A DNA stretch of 64,000 nt. Origin: Natrinema saccharevitans (GTDB lineage Archaea; Halobacteriota; Halobacteria; Halobacteriales; Natrialbaceae). The DNA lies in NCBI RefSeq assembly GCF_001953745.1, contig NZ_LWLN01000002.1:186001-250000 (forward strand). The letters run 5' to 3'. This document shows positions 61,410 through 64,000 of this stretch, piece by piece. The notes beneath the pieces were generated by a model. It was not told where the DNA came from and ran no database searches. It saw nothing but the letters and a program-made list of their open reading frames with translations. The position numbers and the translations under genes are program-made. How positions within the stretch are numbered: position 1 is the stretch's first letter; each line of letters begins with the position of its first letter.

Positions 61410-62023
61410 ATGACCATCATTCCAACCATGAATTCATAAAGGTTGTCATCGGTTACACCTCTCCATGCGCCGTAGGCTAACAGCAGCAGGCCAACAACCA
61501 ATAGAAGTTGCGTGATAACGAGATACCAACCGTTTCGTCGAACGACTCCTTCGTTCTTATACATCCAGTAGGCGTAGCTTTGCGTCGCTTCGATCCGTTC
61601 TTTCTTTTCTGAATTTGCCTTTTGGATAACATCTGATAGATAGTTAGGCCCAGGGCCGAGGTCAAGATTTGAAGCGGAGTATGTGATTACGCCGGATATT
61701 ATTGAGAGAATGAGGAACGTGCTACCGAGCGTTGTGATCGGATTGAATATTGGATCAGCATTTTCTACCTGAGCTGCAGCGACTACAAACCCAATAACGA
61801 CCATCGTAATTCGGACCGTTCGGAGGGCTTTATCGTCGATATCGTTCAGATCATTAATCTGATGGTCGATGACGTTTCGTGATTCCTCGCAGATGAACCG
61901 GAGCGCCTCGAGATCGTACTCATCTGGATTCGGGCGGAACGAGTGGTCTGTTTCATCAACGCCGTCGTATGTTAAGTCCCGTGACGGGGACTCCCCAGTC
62001 GATTCTGTTTCGCCCTCACTCAT
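61406..62023 (-). CDS. Three-TM membrane protein with cytoplasmic N-terminal domain
   Basis: 205 residues from ATG 62023. An acidic N-terminal region (LRFICEESRNVIDHQINDLN) precedes TM1 (about 70-90) and TM2 (about 100-120), then a charged segment (EKKERIEATQSYAYWMYKNE) and TM3 (about 165-190). The layout is loosely like SLATT-type effectors but the assignment is not firm. It forms a coupled unit with the 37-residue ORF. Confidence 0.55.
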   Translation of the reverse strand: MSEGETESTGESPSRDLTYDGVDETDHSFRPNPDEYDLEALRFICEESRNVIDHQINDLNDIDDKALRTVRITMVVIGFVVAAAQVENADPIFNPITTLGSTFLILSIISGVITYSASNLDLGPGPNYLSDVIQKANSEKKERIEATQSYAYWMYKNEGVVRRNGWYLVITQLLLVVGLLLLAYGAWRGVTDDNLYEFMVGMMVI

Positions 62024-62103
62024 CGTCGTCAATCAACTAACTGAATTGTCCTATTTCAGCCAGTGTTTATTATTCTTACGAGAAGTAGAATCGCCTATAT
62101 CAG

Positions 62104-62229
62104 ATTGGACTAACCATCTGATTAAACGCAGCTGTGAGAGCTACGAGTCTGCCGAAGAAGCGGGAGAATCGATCAAAGAACTTCGCGACGAGACCGACTG
62201 GGACTCCGGTGTCATGCGGCGTGAGTAGA
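62104..62229 (+). pseudogene. VapB-like antitoxin tail
   Basis: The reading KRSCESYESAEEAGESIKEL then RDETDWDSGVMRRE ends in TAG; the family's N-terminal DNA-binding part is absent. Its 3' end meets the IS6 element. Confidence 0.35.
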
Positions 62230-62232
62230 GAA

Positions 62233-62919
62233 TGTTTAGTTACGCGAGTTTCACCAGACGGCGAAAGCTTGAAGCCACGATTCAGCGGTTGCTGGTTCAA
62301 CGTGACTAAAACTATAGCTAAACGAAGACGTTCGTCGTTTTACTTCTCGAAAGACACGTTCGACAGCATTCCGATTTCCATGACGAACGGATTGAAATCG
62401 GAGTCCTGCTCGTTGCAGTGCTGCCGCTAGATGCTGGGCGTGATCGACGAGAAACACAGTGTCGTCGAGGTCGTGTTTCTCACGAAGCTCTTGCAAGAAC
62501 TGTTTCGTCAATGCCGTTGTAGTCGTGGTAAACAGCCGAATGTGCAGAAATTTGTTCGTCTCTGGATCGACAGCAGCGTACAGCCAGAACTGCTGGCCGT
62601 TGATTCGGATCACCGTTTCATCGAGCGCAATGTGATCCGGACTCACGTCAGTGGCGGGCTGTAGATCGGCTTTGTGTACCCAGTCGTGAACGGCTTTCCG
62701 CGACCGTTCGACACCGAGCTTCTCTAATTCTGAAACGGTAGTCGAAAGTGATAGTCCAGCCAAATAGAGCCGAATACCGGTCTCCATCAGTTCGCTCGGT
62801 GTCCGCTCTCGCTCCACAAACTCCAAGCCTATCCAGTCGCTACGACCGCTGAGGCGAGGGATTTCAGCCATCAACCAGCCGAAATTCGGCTCGCCTCACT
62901 TTTCAGCCTTAACTAAACA
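62233..62919 (-). mobile_element. IS6-family insertion sequence (ISH14/15-like size)
   Basis: 687 bp with ends TGTTTAGTTA and TAACTAAACA in inverted orientation. It encodes one transposase with no internal stop. It is the better copy of the relic at 8713. No target duplication was seen with certainty. Confidence 0.75.
62251..62871 (-). CDS. IS6-family transposase
   Basis: 206 residues from ATG 62871. The HTH-like region (YLAGLSLSTTVSELEKLGVE) is followed by the DDE core: VDETVIRINGQQFWLYAAVD, TVFLVDHAQHLAAALQRAG (second Asp), and NAVERVFREVKRRTSSFSYS with the Glu. The short C-terminus (SWLQAFAVW) is normal for the family. Probably active or recently so. Confidence 0.85.
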   Translation of the reverse strand: MAEIPRLSGRSDWIGLEFVERERTPSELMETGIRLYLAGLSLSTTVSELEKLGVERSRKAVHDWVHKADLQPATDVSPDHIALDETVIRINGQQFWLYAAVDPETNKFLHIRLFTTTTTALTKQFLQELREKHDLDDTVFLVDHAQHLAAALQRAGLRFQSVRHGNRNAVERVFREVKRRTSSFSYSFSHVEPATAESWLQAFAVW

Positions 62920-62984
62920 CGACCAAAATTAGGGCCAATCGATATTTATGCCTCTGTTGATTACAGGCTCAATCGGTAGTTTGC

Positions 62985-63171
62985 GTAGATGCAAACCCTC
63001 CCAAAGTCTCGGTTGCTCGGTTTACCGAGGAAGCATTTCGATCAGCGCAACGTGCCGTAGCTCGATACTCCTCGAAGTCCTCGAAACAACGCTACACGCT
63101 CCATCAGCACATCGTTTTCCTGTGTCTCAAAGTTCGAAAGGATACGACTCACGGATCGCTCAGTACAAATA
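62985..63171 (+). pseudogene. N-terminal fragment of an ISH-type (IS4/IS5-like) transposase
   Basis: The frame SVARFTEEAFRSAQRAVARY then SSKSSKQRYTLHQHIVFLCL and KVRKDTTHGSL matches the start of a common haloarchaeal transposase; the catalytic part is missing. Confidence 0.55.
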
Positions 63172-63257
63172 AAAGATAGTTGATATCTCGTCCGCGAAAA
63201 ACCGCGGTCGTCAAGAACTAAAGAAAGTTTATAATTCGTCGACAGCAACACAAAGAT

Positions 63258-63686
63258 ATGCCTGAGTACAGCATTCAGAATAAGATAGCTGCAGTAACGG
63301 ACAATCCATTTCTCATCGCCGTACTTCTCGGTCTCGTTTCAATTCCGTTCACACTACTCGTCTCACGGGAAACAACGGCCTTGGTAAATAGCGCCCCAAT
63401 GATAGCGACCGGACTTCTCGTTGGATATCTGTTCAATGCAAGACCAGCGGATAGTCATCGGGCTGGATTAATTGCTGGTTTCGTAGCGTCCCTTGGGGGA
63501 GTTACAGTGTTTGCTATGGAGGTTGCAGCAAGAATTTCTCCGGATGGAAGTACGAGACTAGAAGTTGTTACAATTCTACTTGTACTCGTTCTACTGGTAA
63601 TCTGTCTTGCTATACTGGTGATGGGCTGTGCTATAGTCGGAAACTGGGTAGCAGAGATGACAACTCGTTCTCAGTCCGTTCAGTAA
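63258..63686 (+). CDS. DUF5518-like membrane protein
   Basis: 142 residues with four membrane segments (about 18-36, 46-62, 68-88, 102-128). The pattern NPFLIAVLLGLVSIPFT, GLLVGYLFNARPADSHRAGL and IAGFVASLGG is that of haloarchaeal DUF5518 proteins. Function unknown. Confidence 0.7.
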   Translation: MPEYSIQNKIAAVTDNPFLIAVLLGLVSIPFTLLVSRETTALVNSAPMIATGLLVGYLFNARPADSHRAGLIAGFVASLGGVTVFAMEVAARISPDGSTRLEVVTILLVLVLLVICLAILVMGCAIVGNWVAEMTTRSQSVQ

Positions 63687-63724
63687 CTCAAATAGGGTGG
63701 TACAGCCCCTGCACAGGTCTATGA

Positions 63725-63795
63725 TCCGATGTCCTGTTAACTCCCTCGAGGTCAAGCCCCGAGGGCACTCGGCCTGCTCCGCCTGTAGATTCTAC
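63725..63795. repeat. Palindromic IS605-end-like repeat
   Basis: CCTCGAGG..CCCCGAGGGCACTCGGCCTGCTCCGCCTGTAGATTC: the same arrangement as at 2912 and 12083, about 40 bp downstream of the DUF5518 gene. Confidence 0.4.
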
Positions 63796-63900
63796 TTGGT
63801 ATAGGGACGTCCTCTCTCCCACACGCTGTCTCCCAACAGTACGGAGACCTACTGAAACAGAAAGCAGCCAGTCCGCTCGTGTGGTATATCGTTGATTCGC

Positions 63901-64000
63901 GTGAAAATCGCTAAACAAGAGGATTTCAACAGAGCCGTTTATCCGTTGACTCTCGTTGTGGAGAAACGGTCCGACCCGATTGATGAACTGGTCAACCTCG
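63901..64000 (+). CDS. Partial ORF at the right edge
   Basis: From GTG 63901 the frame reads VKIAKQEDFNRAVYPLTLVV.. and continues past the window. Coding-like composition; family not recognisable from 33 residues. Confidence 0.3.
   Translation, partial: MKIAKQEDFNRAVYPLTLVVEKRSDPIDELVNL

Noticed and set aside
1-64000. CRISPR array or cas genes
   Set aside because: No regularly spaced repeats were found and no Cas motif was seen apart from RuvC-type TnpB relatives.

Overview
The window is haloarchaeal DNA, most like a Natrialbales-type genome (Natrinema, Haloterrigena and relatives). The evidence is the very acidic Asp/Glu-rich proteins, G/C-ending codons in core genes, archaeal TATA-type promoters with leaderless starts, an archaeal EF-1alpha, archaeal-type regulators (TrmB, PhiH-like, HTH_10-like), haloarchaeal IS6 elements and many small CxxC zinc proteins. 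No rRNA, tRNA or CRISPR array was seen.

Layout. (1) 1-8.7 kb: a chromosomal acyl-CoA/propionate cluster: CoA-transferase, acyl-CoA dehydrogenase, decayed 3-hydroxyacyl-CoA dehydrogenase, thiolase with its DUF35 partner, an AMP-forming acyl-CoA synthetase, and both methylmalonyl-CoA mutase subunits. (2) 8.7-21 kb: transition into accessory DNA: IS6 and TnpB relics, a TauE/SafE-like membrane protein, a TrmB regulator divergent from an SMR efflux pump, a geranylgeranyl-reductase-like flavoprotein, an MBL-fold protein, a SWIM protein and a 1138-residue sensor kinase with a LOV domain. (3) 21-29 kb: 1-Cys peroxiredoxin, ArdC/ImmA-type protein with a coupled microprotein, a second EF-1alpha, a three-gene membrane/XRE operon and a membrane-anchored Mrr-like nuclease. 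(4) 29-35 kb: a graveyard of toxin-antitoxin and zinc-finger genes. (5) 35-49.5 kb: PPOX protein, Tat lipoprotein, ABC-2 exporter, CPBP protease, phosphodiesterase, AtoE-type transporter between direct repeats, TetR, squalene/phytoene synthase and an SDR. (6) 49.5-64 kb: plasmid- or provirus-like DNA: a TOPRIM pseudogene, three PD-(D/E)XK-like or unknown genes including an uncharacterised two-gene operon, tandem PhiH-like repressors, a PadR-like operon ending in a standalone TnpB-type RuvC/zinc-ribbon protein, a decayed orc1/cdc6, an IS6 copy and a DUF5518 protein.

The most striking structure not explained by genes is an 83-84 bp perfectly hairpin-forming MITE-like element present seven times (2784, 9368, 13456, 15713, 30445, 57493, 60215). 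It occurs in both orientations and in two sequence subfamilies whose arms differ by compensatory changes. It has inserted at gene ends, removes a start codon in one case and supplies the stop codon in two others.

The best candidates for undescribed systems are: the operon at 56.0-57.5 kb (PadR-like regulator, unknown protein, RuvC/zinc-ribbon protein lacking the TnpB N-terminus); the AT-richer two-gene operon at 52.7-54.7 kb (unknown protein plus a PD-(D/E)XK-like protein); and the kinase with its catalytic core ahead of six PAS domains. Functions are read from motifs and recalled families only; no database search was possible.
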